Assembly (NCBI GenBank): GCA_003248075.1
Contig: QJYK01000276.1
Location: 79,268 to 143,267 of the forward strand
Source: Gemmatimonadota bacterium
Lineage (GTDB): Bacteria; Gemmatimonadota; Gemmatimonadetes; Longimicrobiales; Gaopeijiaceae
Direction of reading: 5' to 3'
Length of the DNA: 64,000 nt
The translations under genes and the position numbers were made by a program. Below, one piece after another: positions 1 to 9,402 of this stretch; position 1 is the stretch's first letter, and every line of letters starts with the position of its first letter. The notes below the pieces were generated by a model. The model ran no database searches and was not told the DNA's origin. It saw nothing but the letters and a program-made list of their open reading frames with translations.

Positions 1-2
1 AG

Positions 3-1256
3 CCCGACGAGGTGAAGCTGGCATTGACCCGTCGGGGGGACCCCGGGTTCCCCGCCTTGGTGGACGAGTTGCGCAGCCTCGACGAGGCGCGGCGCCTGGC
101 GGTGGGAGAGGTGAACGACCTCAAGGCCCGGAGAAACGAGGCCTCGAAGCAGGTGGGCGAGCTCAAGCGTTCGGGTGGCGATGCCGAGGAGATCATCGTC
201 GCGATGCGGCAGTTGGGGGAACGCATCGGCGAGCTGGACGACGCGGTGCGCGCCAACGAGGAACGCGTCCAGGAGATCCTCCTGGCCGTTCCGAATCTGC
301 CGCTCTCCGAGATCCCCGACGGCGGAGAAGAGGCGAATCGTGTCGAGTCGAGCTGGGGAGAGCCACGGAAGTTCGCGTTCGTGCCCAAGCCGCACTGGGA
401 GCTGGGCGAGGGACTGGGAATCCTCGACCTGCCGCGCGGATCGAAGATCAGTGGGTCCGGATTTCCGGTGTTGCGCGGCGTCGGCGCGAGACTCCAGCGT
501 GGGCTGATCTCGTGGTTCCTCGACGTCCACACCCGCGAGAACGGATACCTCGAGCTGCGGGTGCCCTACCTGGTCACGGGGGAGACCATGACCGGCACCG
601 GGCAGCTACCCAAGTTCGCGGACGAGTCGTACCTGTCGGAGAGAGACGACCTCTGGCTGATCCCCACGGCGGAGGTCCCTGTAACCAACCTCCATCGTGA
701 CGAGATTCTCACAGCCGAGCAGCTTCCGCTCCGCTACACGGCTTATACGCCCTGCTTCCGTCGGGAGGCGGGTGCCGCCGGAAAGGACACGCGTGGCCTC
801 CTCAGGGTTCATCAGTTCGACAAAGTGGAGCTGGTGCGCTACGAACGCCCGGAGCGTAGCCGCCAGGCGCTCGAGGAGCTGACTCGCGAGGCGGAGACCC
901 TGCTTGAACGCTTGGGCCTCCACTACCGACGGGTCACGCTCGCGTCGGCAGACCTCGGCTTCAGCGCCGCGATGACCTATGATCTCGAGGTGTGGGCACC
1001 CGGTGTGGGGAAGTGGCTGGAGGTCTCCAGTTGCTCGACGTTCACCGACTACCAGGCGCGACGGGCCAATCTCAGGTATCGTGCGGCTCAGAGCGAAAAG
1101 CCGGAGTTCGTGCACACGTTGAACGGCTCGGCCCTCGCGCTTCCCCGCGTGGTTGCCGCGCTCCTCGAGACGCACCAGCAGGAGGATGGCTCCGTCGTCC
1201 TCCCGGAGGCCGTTCGCCCGTACGTGGGCGTCGACTGTCTGTCCGGACCTGCGTGA
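3..1256 (+). CDS. serS: Seryl-tRNA synthetase, 5' end outside the window
   Basis: Class II aminoacyl-tRNA synthetase that charges tRNA-Ser with serine in the cytoplasm. The reading frame is open from the first bases of the window and reads PDEVKLAL, which in this family follows the first ten or so residues. The true start therefore lies upstream, and the GTG at position 12 is internal. Residues about 20-100 form the charged coiled-coil arm that contacts the tRNA long variable arm. The class II core follows, with motif 2 visible as FRREAGAAGKDTRG and the motif 3 region near the C-terminus (LNGSALALPR). The remaining length fits a family size of about 425 residues. The next gene starts 15 nt downstream, so co-transcription is likely. 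Confidence 0.96.
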   Translation, partial: PDEVKLALTRRGDPGFPALVDELRSLDEARRLAVGEVNDLKARRNEASKQVGELKRSGGDAEEIIVAMRQLGERIGELDDAVRANEERVQEILLAVPNLPLSEIPDGGEEANRVESSWGEPRKFAFVPKPHWELGEGLGILDLPRGSKISGSGFPVLRGVGARLQRGLISWFLDVHTRENGYLELRVPYLVTGETMTGTGQLPKFADESYLSERDDLWLIPTAEVPVTNLHRDEILTAEQLPLRYTAYTPCFRREAGAAGKDTRGLLRVHQFDKVELVRYERPERSRQALEELTREAETLLERLGLHYRRVTLASADLGFSAAMTYDLEVWAPGVGKWLEVSSCSTFTDYQARRANLRYRAAQSEKPEFVHTLNGSALALPRVVAALLETHQQEDGSVVLPEAVRPYVGVDCLSGPA

Positions 1257-1271
1257 GGCTCGGCCGGACCC

Positions 1272-2450
1272 TTGATTCGGATCAAGTGGCCCATCGCCCT
1301 CGCCACGCTGTTCGTGGCGCTCCTCGGCCTGTACGTCCTGTACTCGACCTGGATCATCGAGGTCCTGCGGTCGGACGCGGAGACGCTCACCGAGATCTTC
1401 GCCGAAGTCCAGGCTGCGCTCGCGGACCCGGACCCCGCGCGCGGTGACGATGCGCTCTTCCGCCTGCAGACGATCATCCGCGAGTCCGGGGTTCCCCTGG
1501 TCATCACCGGACCGGGCGACACGGTTCTGGCGGTGGAGAACCCACCGTTTCCGGCGGACCTCGACACCCGGGAGGGGCAGGAACGGATTCGGGCTTACGT
1601 CCGGAGGCTGGACGTCCGGAACCCGCCGGTGGGCGACTCCACGATCCAGCATCTGCACTTCGGGGACACGCCGCAGATCCGACGGCTGCGGTGGATCCCC
1701 AACCTGCTGGCCGGAGGCTTGCTGCTCACGGTCTTCTTCGGGTTCGTGATGATCCGTGCGCAGCGCAGGGCGGAGGGGGAGAGAGCCTGGACCGCCATGG
1801 CCCGGGAGCTCGCGCATCAGCTGGGCACGCCCCTCTCCTCACTCCAGGGCTGGCTGGAGGTGTTGAAGCTGCCGATGCGGGATCGGCCGGAGTCCCTGGC
1901 GGACCGCGATGTGGCCGCTGCCATCGAGGAGGATCTCGAGAGGCTGGAGCGAATCAGCCACCGCTTCGAGCTGATCGGACGGGAGCCAGAGCTCGAGAGC
2001 TTGTCGTTGCGTCGTCTCGTGAGAGACCTGGAGCGCTATCTCGCCGTTCGGCTCCCCAAGCTGGGTAGGGGCGTCGATCTCATCGTGGACATCCCCGACG
2101 GGCTCCCGACGGTGAAGGCGAACGAGGTTCTGCTCATGTGGGCGCTCGAGAACGTCGTCAAGAACGCGCTCGACGCCCTGGCGGGGCGAGGAGGCCGGAT
2201 CACCATCTACGCGCGTGAGGTGGGTGGGGGTCAGGTGAGCCTGCGCATCCGCGACTCGGGTCCGGGCGTGGACCCCGAGATCAGGGATCGCATCTTCGAG
2301 CCCGGGGTGACGACCAAGTCGGGTGGCTGGGGTGTAGGACTCGCGCTGTCCCGCAGAATCGTGGAGGGCGTCCACAAGGGCCGCATCGAGCTCCTTGACG
2401 GCCCTGGCGGGACCACGTTCCAGATCAGGCTCCCGGTGGCCGATGGCTGA
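1272..2450 (+). CDS. Membrane sensor histidine kinase (orphan)
   Basis: Two-component sensor kinase of 392 residues with a TTG start. One N-terminal membrane segment (about 6-26) and a second (about 143-163) enclose a periplasmic domain of some 115 residues that I do not recognise. The cytoplasmic HisKA box reads ARELAHQLGTPLSSL, with H182 the likely phosphorylation site. The ATPase domain shows the N box (NVVKNALDAL), a G1 box (DSGPGV) and a second glycine box (GWGVGLALSRRIVE). No response regulator is adjacent. The stop codon overlaps the pcrA start (ATGGCTGA), so the two are probably translationally coupled. The signal sensed is unknown. Confidence 0.88.
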   Translation: MIRIKWPIALATLFVALLGLYVLYSTWIIEVLRSDAETLTEIFAEVQAALADPDPARGDDALFRLQTIIRESGVPLVITGPGDTVLAVENPPFPADLDTREGQERIRAYVRRLDVRNPPVGDSTIQHLHFGDTPQIRRLRWIPNLLAGGLLLTVFFGFVMIRAQRRAEGERAWTAMARELAHQLGTPLSSLQGWLEVLKLPMRDRPESLADRDVAAAIEEDLERLERISHRFELIGREPELESLSLRRLVRDLERYLAVRLPKLGRGVDLIVDIPDGLPTVKANEVLLMWALENVVKNALDALAGRGGRITIYAREVGGGQVSLRIRDSGPGVDPEIRDRIFEPGVTTKSGGWGVGLALSRRIVEGVHKGRIELLDGPGGTTFQIRLPVADG

Positions 2451-4731
2451 GGCCCGCCCCGCCGCCCACCCCTCAGCCCATCTCGAGGGTCTGAACCCGG
2501 AGCAGCGTGAGGCCACGGAGCATTTCGAGGGGCCCATCCTCGTGCTCGCCGGCGCCGGATCGGGCAAGACCCGAGTCCTGACTGCGCGCGTATGCCACCT
2601 GATCCGCGAGCACGGGGTCCCGCCGGCGCGCATTCTCGCGGTGACGTTCACGAACAAGGCCGCGGGCGAGATGAAGGAGCGCATCACCAGAATGCTCGGT
2701 TCGGAGCCCGCGGGCATGTGGGTGGGGACCTTTCACGCCATCGGTGCCAGGATCCTTCGTCGGCACGCGGATCGGCTGGGCTGGGACCGAACCTTCACGA
2801 TCTTCGACCAGGATCAATCGCTTCGGTTGGTCAAGAGCGTCCAGGAGTCGGTAGGGCTCGATCCCAAGAGGTGGAGCCCGAAGGCCCTGCGCGCCGAGAT
2901 GAGCAACGCGAAGAACCAGCTCGTCTCCTCGGAGGCGTTCGCCCGCGACAACGAGGGCTCGTTCGACATGTTCGTACGGGCGGTGGCGAGAATCTACCCC
3001 CCGTACCAGCGAGCCCTCCAAGACCAGAACGCGTTCGATTTCGACGACCTGCTCATGAAGCCAGTCGAGCTTCTGGAGGCTGCCCCCGGTCTCCTACGGG
3101 AATACCGCGAGCGGTTCGCGTTCGTGCTGGTCGACGAGTACCAGGACACGAATCGCGCCCAGTTCCGGTTCATCGAGCTCCTGGCGGCGGACCACGGCAA
3201 CCTCATGGTGGTGGGCGACGACGACCAATCGATCTACGGGTGGCGGGGTGCCGACATCCGCAACATCCTGGATTTCGAGACCGCGTTCCCCGGGGCGCGC
3301 ATCGTGCGCCTCGAGCGGAATTACCGGTCCACCCAGCGGATCCTCGATGCTGCGAACGCCGTGATCGCGGAAAACGTGGACCGCAAGGGAAAGACCCTTC
3401 GCACGGAACGCGCCGGTGGCGACGCGATCACCCTCGTGGAGACCTTCGACGAGACGGACGAGGCGCGGTGGATCGTCGGGGATCTCCGTGTCCGCTACGA
3501 CGAAACGCCTGACCTGTCCTACCGTTCCATCGCCGTGCTCTACCGGACGAACGCCCAGGCGCGGGCGCTCGAGGATGCATTCCGACGAGAGGGGATTCCT
3601 TACCAGGTCGTGGGAAGCGTGCGCTTCTACGAGCGGCGCGAGATCCAGGACGTGCTTGCGTATCTGCGCCTCATCTCCAATCCGCGGGACCGCGTCGCGT
3701 TCGAGCGCGTCGTGAATTATCCACGCCGGGGGATCGGCTCGACGTCGCTGCAGAAGCTTTCGGACTGGGCGTCCATCGAGGGCCTGAGCCTCCTGGACGC
3801 CGCGGCGCGCTCGGAGCACATGCCTGGCTTGCGCGGGGCGGCCGCGGTGGGCCTCGCTTCGTTCGCGTCCCTGATCCAACGGTATTCGTTGAGGGCGACG
3901 CAGGTCGGCGTCGGGACGCTCCTGGAGGAATTGGTCGAGGAGCTGGACCTGGCCCGCCATCTACACGACGAGGGTCCGGAGGGAGAGGATCGGGCCCGGA
4001 ACGTGGCCGAGCTGATCGCGGGCGCGTTGGACTTCGACGTCGACCCGGTGGACACCCTCGGCGTGGAGGAGACGGACGGGTTCACCGAGCTGGACCTCTT
4101 CCTGCAGCAGGTCGCTCTCGTGGCGGACGTGGATCGACTCGATCCCGACGCCGATGCGGTCACGCTCATGACGCTGCACAATGCCAAGGGCCTCGAATTC
4201 CCGGTGGTCTACATCTCGGGCATGGAGGACGGTCTCTTCCCGCTGTCCCGGGCCTATGACGAGCCCACGGCCCTGGAGGAGGAGCGACGGCTCTTCTACG
4301 TGGGGATCACCCGCGCGGAGGACAAGCTGTCGCTGAGCTGGGCCAGGCAGAGGCGCAGGGCGGGCGATTTCACCTACGGGACCTTGTCCTCGTTCGTGGA
4401 CGCGATCCCCGAGGAGCTTCGTGACCTCCGCATGAGCGACCGGCTGCGGATCGCCGCATCCTCGACCCCTCACCGGGGGTCCAGGCACCGCAGGCGGGGT
4501 GAATCCCCGGCCTTCGAGTACGAACCCGAGTACGAGCCGGACGGGTCGTTCAATCAGGACCTGCCGCGCTACGTGAAGGGAGAGCGCGTCGTCCACCAGA
4601 CGTTCGGGTCAGGGTCGGTGGTCGAGGTCACTGGCTTCGGCAGGGACCTCAAGGTGACGGTCGATTTCGACGAGACTGGTCGAAAGAAGCTGCTGGTCCG
4701 CTACGCCAACCTCGAGCGGGACTGGCCGTGA
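2443..4731 (+). CDS. pcrA: ATP-dependent DNA helicase PcrA/UvrD
   Basis: Superfamily 1A 3'-5' DNA helicase used in excision repair, replication restart and removal of RecA filaments. I place the start at the ATG overlapping the kinase stop, giving 762 residues. The frame extends further upstream, but family proteins begin close to the LNPEQREA Q motif. Motifs in order are Walker A (AGAGSGKT, K42), motif II (DEYQDTN), motif III (GDDDQSIYGWRGAD), motif IV (NYRSTQ), motif V (TLHNAKGLEF) and motif VI (YVGITRAEDKL). The C-terminus carries the small Tudor-like fold typical of PcrA (GERVVHQTFGSGSV), which binds RNA polymerase in characterised members. Confidence 0.95.
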   Translation: MAEARPAAHPSAHLEGLNPEQREATEHFEGPILVLAGAGSGKTRVLTARVCHLIREHGVPPARILAVTFTNKAAGEMKERITRMLGSEPAGMWVGTFHAIGARILRRHADRLGWDRTFTIFDQDQSLRLVKSVQESVGLDPKRWSPKALRAEMSNAKNQLVSSEAFARDNEGSFDMFVRAVARIYPPYQRALQDQNAFDFDDLLMKPVELLEAAPGLLREYRERFAFVLVDEYQDTNRAQFRFIELLAADHGNLMVVGDDDQSIYGWRGADIRNILDFETAFPGARIVRLERNYRSTQRILDAANAVIAENVDRKGKTLRTERAGGDAITLVETFDETDEARWIVGDLRVRYDETPDLSYRSIAVLYRTNAQARALEDAFRREGIPYQVVGSVRFYERREIQDVLAYLRLISNPRDRVAFERVVNYPRRGIGSTSLQKLSDWASIEGLSLLDAAARSEHMPGLRGAAAVGLASFASLIQRYSLRATQVGVGTLLEELVEELDLARHLHDEGPEGEDRARNVAELIAGALDFDVDPVDTLGVEETDGFTELDLFLQQVALVADVDRLDPDADAVTLMTLHNAKGLEFPVVYISGMEDGLFPLSRAYDEPTALEEERRLFYVGITRAEDKLSLSWARQRRRAGDFTYGTLSSFVDAIPEELRDLRMSDRLRIAASSTPHRGSRHRRRGESPAFEYEPEYEPDGSFNQDLPRYVKGERVVHQTFGSGSVVEVTGFGRDLKVTVDFDETGRKKLLVRYANLERDWP

Positions 4732-4786
4732 TCGTTGCGATCACGCTCTCCACGCACCCCCCCACAAAGCCCTCCGCCACACACCT

Positions 4787-6469
4787 ATGGCTCGCTGGCC
4801 GATAGAGCTGGAACCGAAGCTGGTAGCGGTCCTGCGAGAGGGCTATGGCGCGCGCGACCTGGCCCACGACGCCATGGCGGGGGTCGTTGTCGGCGTGGTC
4901 GCGCTCCCGCTGGCGATCGCGTTCGCGATCGCCTCGGGCGTTCGTCCGGAGCAGGGGCTCTACACCGCGATCGTCGCCGGCTTCCTGATCGCGGCCCTGA
5001 GCGGGTCACGGGTGCAGATCGGAGGCCCGACCGGGGCGTTCGTCGTGCTCGTGGCGGACGTCGTCGCGCGACATGGATACGACGGTCTCGTGGTGGCGAC
5101 CCTGCTCGCGGGGGGGCTGCTCGTGGCGATGGGGATCGCGCGGATGGGGGCCGTGATCCGATTCATACCGTACCCCGTGACCGTCGGCTTCACCTCCGGG
5201 ATCGCGCTCATCATCGCCATCGGGCAGATCGGCGACGGCCTCGGTCTGTCTCTCGCGCAGGTCCCGTCCGGGGCCGCCGAGCGACTCGTCGCCTATGTCG
5301 GGGCGCTCGGGTCGGCCAACGCGGCCGCGCTTGGGTTGTGTGCCGCCACGGTCGCCGTGGTTGCGTGGTGGCCGCGAATCACGCCGCGTGTGCCGGGCCC
5401 ACTGGTCGCCCTGCTCGCGGGGACCGCCGCCACCGCGACGTTGGGCCTGCAGGTGGAGACGATCGGCTCGCGCTTCGGCGCGATTCCATCGTCTCTTCCC
5501 GTGCCGCGCTTGCCTCACCTCGAGCTTGCGGCGCTGCCCGAGCTCTTCTCACCGGCCCTGGCGATCGCGCTTCTGGCGGGCATCGAGTCGCTGCTCAGCG
5601 CCGTGGTGGCCGACGGGATGACGGGACGCAAGCACCGGCCCAACGCGGAGCTGTTGGCCCAGGGGGTCGCGAACCTGGCGTCGCCGATCTTCGGCGGTAT
5701 TCCCGCGACGGGTGCCATTGCGCGCACGGCGACCAACATTCGCAACGGTGGTCGCACACCCTTTGCCGGAATGATCCACGCGCTCACGCTGGTCGTGATC
5801 CTCACCACCGTGGGTCGCTGGGTCGCGCTGGTGCCCATGGCGGTGCTGGCCGGCATCCTGCTGGTCGTCGCCTACAACATGAGCGAGTGGCGGCTGTTCC
5901 TGGGCCTGCTCCGTGGTCCGAGAAGCGACGTGCTGGTCCTCGCGAGCACGTTCGGCCTCACGGTGCTGGTGGATCTGACGGTGGCGATTCAGGTCGGTGT
6001 CGTTCTCGCCGCCCTCCTTTTCATGCGCCGCATGGCGGAGGTCAGTGAGGTGCGCTCCGTGACCGAGCAATTGCGCGGCGAAGCGGGAGGGAACGGGGAG
6101 GAGCCGCTCGTGAACGTGCCGGACCGGGTCGAGGTCTTCGAGGTCGCGGGCTCGTTCTTCTTCGGGGCCGCCCAGAAGTTCAGCGAGACCCTGGTGGGAA
6201 TCGGCGCGCACCCGGCCGTCGTGATCTTGCGCATGCGGTCCGTCCCCGCCATGGATGCGACGGGGCTGCGGGCGCTCGAGGAAGTGTGGTCGCGCTTCAG
6301 GCGTCAGGGAACGGTGCTCTTGCTCTCCGGTGTGCAGGAGCAGCCGCAGCGGGTGATGGAGCGGGGCGGACTGCTTGTGAAGCTGGGTCCGGACAACCTC
6401 GTCGCCACGTTTCCGGAAGCCCTGGAACGGGCCCGCGCCATCGTGTCCACGACGGCAAGCCCGAGCTGA
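4787..6469 (+). CDS. SulP-family anion transporter with STAS domain
   Basis: Inner-membrane transporter of 560 residues in the SLC26/SulP family, whose members move sulfate, bicarbonate or carboxylates, usually with Na+ or H+. The transmembrane core spans about residues 25-410 with many hydrophobic helices. It includes the conserved TM1 stretch (GVVALPLAIAFAIASG), the TM3-like segment GGPTGAFVVL and the family signature NIRNGGRTPFAG. A cytoplasmic STAS domain occupies about residues 440-555 and contains the phosphorylatable-type loop MDATGLRAL. No carbonic anhydrase or sulfur-assimilation gene is adjacent, so the substrate cannot be assigned. It stands alone on its strand and ends 9 nt from the convergent neighbour's stop codon, with no obvious terminator between. 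Confidence 0.9.
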   Translation: MARWPIELEPKLVAVLREGYGARDLAHDAMAGVVVGVVALPLAIAFAIASGVRPEQGLYTAIVAGFLIAALSGSRVQIGGPTGAFVVLVADVVARHGYDGLVVATLLAGGLLVAMGIARMGAVIRFIPYPVTVGFTSGIALIIAIGQIGDGLGLSLAQVPSGAAERLVAYVGALGSANAAALGLCAATVAVVAWWPRITPRVPGPLVALLAGTAATATLGLQVETIGSRFGAIPSSLPVPRLPHLELAALPELFSPALAIALLAGIESLLSAVVADGMTGRKHRPNAELLAQGVANLASPIFGGIPATGAIARTATNIRNGGRTPFAGMIHALTLVVILTTVGRWVALVPMAVLAGILLVVAYNMSEWRLFLGLLRGPRSDVLVLASTFGLTVLVDLTVAIQVGVVLAALLFMRRMAEVSEVRSVTEQLRGEAGGNGEEPLVNVPDRVEVFEVAGSFFFGAAQKFSETLVGIGAHPAVVILRMRSVPAMDATGLRALEEVWSRFRRQGTVLLLSGVQEQPQRVMERGGLLVKLGPDNLVATFPEALERARAIVSTTASPS

Positions 6470-6478
6470 CGCCGCTGC

Positions 6479-7429
6479 TCACCTCTTGGGCGGGTTCCGC
6501 TCCTGCCGTCGACCCGTGATGCCCAACGCGAACTCCGGGTCCGTCACCTCAGGCCAGAAGACCAGTGGATGGGTAGGCAGCGGGAAGAACTCCTCTGCCA
6601 TTTCCGCGAGCACCTCGGGCCGGTCCGCGGTATGATCTGACAGCGCTCTCCTGCGCACCTTCTTGGCGAGCCTGAGGTTCAGATCCCCGACCGGATCCAG
6701 ATCCGCAGCCTTCGCGCCAGGTCCGTCGCGCAGGTACCCGACCACGTAGTCGAACACGATCGAAAAGTACTGGTCCACCGTCGGGTCGGGCAGATCGAAT
6801 CGGGAGCTGGCGAGCACGCGCTCGAAGATCCTCTGCCAACGGTCGTGCCCCTGGAATCGGATCATTCCTCTGAAGATCCGGCGATTCGTCTGGAAGCTGA
6901 AGATCGTCCGACTCAGCACGTCGTCGAAGAGCGCGTCCGCCTCCGAATGGTCGTGGTCCATGACCAGCGAGCGTGCCTTGCCGAGAAACTCCTCGCCGAC
7001 GTGCATGTCCATCCTGTGCTCCCAGTACGTGTGCCCGATCGCCTGGGTCGTGCTGGTCATGAGCAGCTGGCGCGGTACGAACACGTTGTGAGCGATGGTA
7101 TCGGCGGCCAGATGCGCCAGGTATCCGTATCCGACCGATGCGAGAGCCTCGTCCTCTGCGGACGCGAGGATCTCCTCGCCGACGGCCCAGCTGTGACAGT
7201 GGCGCCCCTCGGGCACGTACTTCTTGGCCAGCGAGATGTCCGCGGCGATCGATCCGTACAGGAACGGGAGCGGATGCCGCTCGAGGACGACCCTGACCAC
7301 CGGGGGCAACAGGTACAGGGAGGAAAGGACCGCCTCTCCCACGGCCACATGGGTGGCCGGACCCCACGCGAACAGCGGCTCCGGGGCGAGCAGCAGCCAG
7401 GCCAGGGCCAGCAGGAGGGCCGGAGCCAT
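6479..7429 (-). CDS. Secreted zinc-dependent phospholipase C-like hydrolase
   Basis: A 316-residue protein with a hydrophobic signal peptide predicted to be cut at A21/W22. It resembles the zinc phospholipase C / P1-nuclease fold. In Bacillus cereus PLC the ligands are the mature N-terminal Trp plus His and Asp/Glu residues. Matching candidates here are W22, H27, D64, H79, H106, D110, H114, H133 and E137, in the motifs HLAADTIAHN and GHTYWEH. If processed at A21, W22 would become the N-terminal zinc ligand. It is the last gene of a minus-strand cluster, 8 nt after the DUF948-like gene. Whether it cleaves lipids or another phosphodiester is not decidable here. Many bacterial members of this family are uncharacterised. 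Confidence 0.72.
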   Translation of the reverse strand: MAPALLLALAWLLLAPEPLFAWGPATHVAVGEAVLSSLYLLPPVVRVVLERHPLPFLYGSIAADISLAKKYVPEGRHCHSWAVGEEILASAEDEALASVGYGYLAHLAADTIAHNVFVPRQLLMTSTTQAIGHTYWEHRMDMHVGEEFLGKARSLVMDHDHSEADALFDDVLSRTIFSFQTNRRIFRGMIRFQGHDRWQRIFERVLASSRFDLPDPTVDQYFSIVFDYVVGYLRDGPGAKAADLDPVGDLNLRLAKKVRRRALSDHTADRPEVLAEMAEEFFPLPTHPLVFWPEVTDPEFALGITGRRQERNPPKR

Positions 7430-7437
7430 GTCTCGTC

Positions 7438-8019
7438 CTACGACTCCACCGCCTCGCGCTCCGAGCGGGAGGTCGGGACGTCGTCGCCGTCTCCGGAGCG
7501 CCCGAGTTCACCCGGAGGCGCGGCGTTGTCATCCGACCGGGCCGGGGACCGCCCAAGCGCCCGCGCACCTTCTCGCACCCCGCGCACGGTGGCCGCCGTG
7601 TCGAGGAAGATGTCCTCCGCTTCTCCCTGGACGACCTCCATGAGGGCATTGAATTCGTCGATGCGCGCTTCCATGTGATCGGAGGCCTGCTGCAGGCGGT
7701 CCGTGAGAGACTTCACGGAGGCGTTCAGGCGGGCGACGTCCGCCCTCAACGCCTGCGTGATGAACTCCACGTTGTCCGAGATCGACCGCGCGCGGTCCGA
7801 TACCGGACCGAGGTTCTGACGCACCGTCAGGCGCACCTCTTTGATCGCCTGCCGCCATTGTCCGAGGAATCGGACGAGGCTCACCGCGAGGACGGTGAGC
7901 GCGACGGCCGACACCAACAGGGCGACGTCCGACGCCAGCGCCACGGGGTCGCGCAGGGGGCGTGTGACGATCGTATCGGCGACGAGGGTCTGCGCGGCGC
8001 TCAGAACCGGGTGATCCAT
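7438..8019 (-). CDS. DUF948-like membrane-anchored coiled-coil protein
   Basis: A 193-residue protein with one membrane helix at about 27-50 and a long heptad-rich helical region at about 55-140, ending in a charged, disordered tail. This layout (TM anchor, then a coiled coil with periodic hydrophobics such as VEFITQALRADVARLN) matches DUF948-type envelope proteins of unknown role. The antiporter gene ends 45 nt upstream and the phospholipase-like gene begins 8 nt downstream, so it probably belongs to that operon. No catalytic motif is visible. The family call rests on architecture rather than a strong motif. Confidence 0.6.
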   Translation of the reverse strand: MDHPVLSAAQTLVADTIVTRPLRDPVALASDVALLVSAVALTVLAVSLVRFLGQWRQAIKEVRLTVRQNLGPVSDRARSISDNVEFITQALRADVARLNASVKSLTDRLQQASDHMEARIDEFNALMEVVQGEAEDIFLDTAATVRGVREGARALGRSPARSDDNAAPPGELGRSGDGDDVPTSRSEREAVES

Positions 8020-8064
8020 GCCAGCAGTCTACCGGAACCCGAGCGCCCGATCCAGAACCCGGCC

Positions 8065-9390
8065 TCAGCCGCCCTCGTCGGAATCCTGCTCCTGGGCCGC
8101 TGCCGCATGGCGGAGCGCCTCGCGTTCGGCCTTGCGCTGGTCCCCCGCGGCCAGCGCCTCCTCCACACGCGGCGAGATCTCCCCGGCGCGGCGGAGCAGC
8201 TGGACGGTAAGGAAGGGGCCGACGAGCTCGGAAACCATCACGCCCAGGACGATGACCGTGTAAAGGGTCGCCTCGCCCCCAACGCCGCGCACCTGGAGGC
8301 CCGGATACATGAGCACGCCCGACACCGCCATCGCGATCGAGATGCCGCCCTGGGGAATGAGGCCGAGTCCCAGCCGGCGTGGGACCGCGAACCCCAGCGG
8401 CACCACGGAGACCAGGGCCGCCGCCGCGGCGGACTTCGATATCGCCCTGAGGAGCGCGTACGCGACCGCCAGCAGGGCGACCCACGCTCCGGGAAGCCTC
8501 AGGAGCGCGCCCGCCAGCAGGAGGAAGGTGAGGTACACCGGCTTTTCCCACCGTTGCATGAGCGCGAAGACCCTGAGCCGCTCTCGCCCGAGGTTGGCCA
8601 CCGTCGCGCCCATGGCGACCGCGACGAACAACGGCGACAGGCCCCACTGGAGCGCCCCGCCCGCGGCGAAGGCGCAGCTTCCCAGGATGTAGAGCACCAG
8701 CTCCTCGGCCGCGGCACGTCGCCCGGCGAGCCATACGAACAGGACCCCCAGAAGCGCTCCCAGGCCGGCGGCGACGGCCGGGAGCACGAGCTGCTCCCAC
8801 CCTCCCTGCGTCCAGGCGGCCCCGGACGGGCGGTAGAGGGAATAGATCACCTGGAGTGCGACGATCCCCACCCCGGCGTCGAGGCTTCCGATGAAGAACA
8901 GCAGGTCTCGAACACGGCCGCGCACGATGAAGTTCGACGACACCATCGCGATTCCGGCGGGCGTCGTGACGCAGGCGGTCGCCGCCGCGCCGAGCAGGAG
9001 CAGCATGGGCACGTCGGCCTGTCTGCCAACCAGGCGCAACACGACCACGGCGCCGCCGAGGAACAGCGCGAACGACAGCGCCGCTTGACCCATTCCGATC
9101 ACGTGGAAGCGGAACGGGAACACCGTCAGGCTGGCGCGATCCAGCTGAAGTCCGAAATGGAACCCGACCCACCCGAGACCGAGCGCCAGGAGCGGCGACA
9201 GCTGCTGGGTGGCCTCGGCCGTGAGCAAGCCCAGTCCCGAAGGCCCGAGCAACAGGCCCAGAAGCAGGAAATGGGAGCCGGTCCGAAACAGGAGCCTCGG
9301 CCCCTGGGGGACGCGTTCGGTGGAGAACGAGAAGCGGGCGCCCGCGAGGGCCACGAGGATCAGAACGAGAGTGCCGACCAGGGGGTCCAC
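8065..9390 (-). CDS. CPA2-type cation:proton antiporter
   Basis: Integral membrane protein of 441 residues, GTG start, with roughly a dozen hydrophobic helices. It resembles monovalent cation (Na+ or K+):H+ exchangers of the CPA2 group. Family-like segments include GPSGLGLL in an early helix, LGLGWVGFHFGLQLD and the later LGLIPQGGISIAMA, where CPA exchangers carry a conserved glycine-rich helix. The short C-terminal tail (about 40 residues, rich in Arg, Glu and Ala) lacks the RCK/TrkA domain seen in Kef systems. The P-II-like gene ends 12 nt upstream and follows an EIIA-like gene, which suggests that separate soluble proteins regulate the carrier. The ion transported is not determinable from sequence alone. 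Confidence 0.82.
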   Translation of the reverse strand: MDPLVGTLVLILVALAGARFSFSTERVPQGPRLLFRTGSHFLLLGLLLGPSGLGLLTAEATQQLSPLLALGLGWVGFHFGLQLDRASLTVFPFRFHVIGMGQAALSFALFLGGAVVVLRLVGRQADVPMLLLLGAAATACVTTPAGIAMVSSNFIVRGRVRDLLFFIGSLDAGVGIVALQVIYSLYRPSGAAWTQGGWEQLVLPAVAAGLGALLGVLFVWLAGRRAAAEELVLYILGSCAFAAGGALQWGLSPLFVAVAMGATVANLGRERLRVFALMQRWEKPVYLTFLLLAGALLRLPGAWVALLAVAYALLRAISKSAAAAALVSVVPLGFAVPRRLGLGLIPQGGISIAMAVSGVLMYPGLQVRGVGGEATLYTVIVLGVMVSELVGPFLTVQLLRRAGEISPRVEEALAAGDQRKAEREALRHAAAAQEQDSDEGG

Positions 9391-9402
9391 GTCAGCGACC
9401 TG

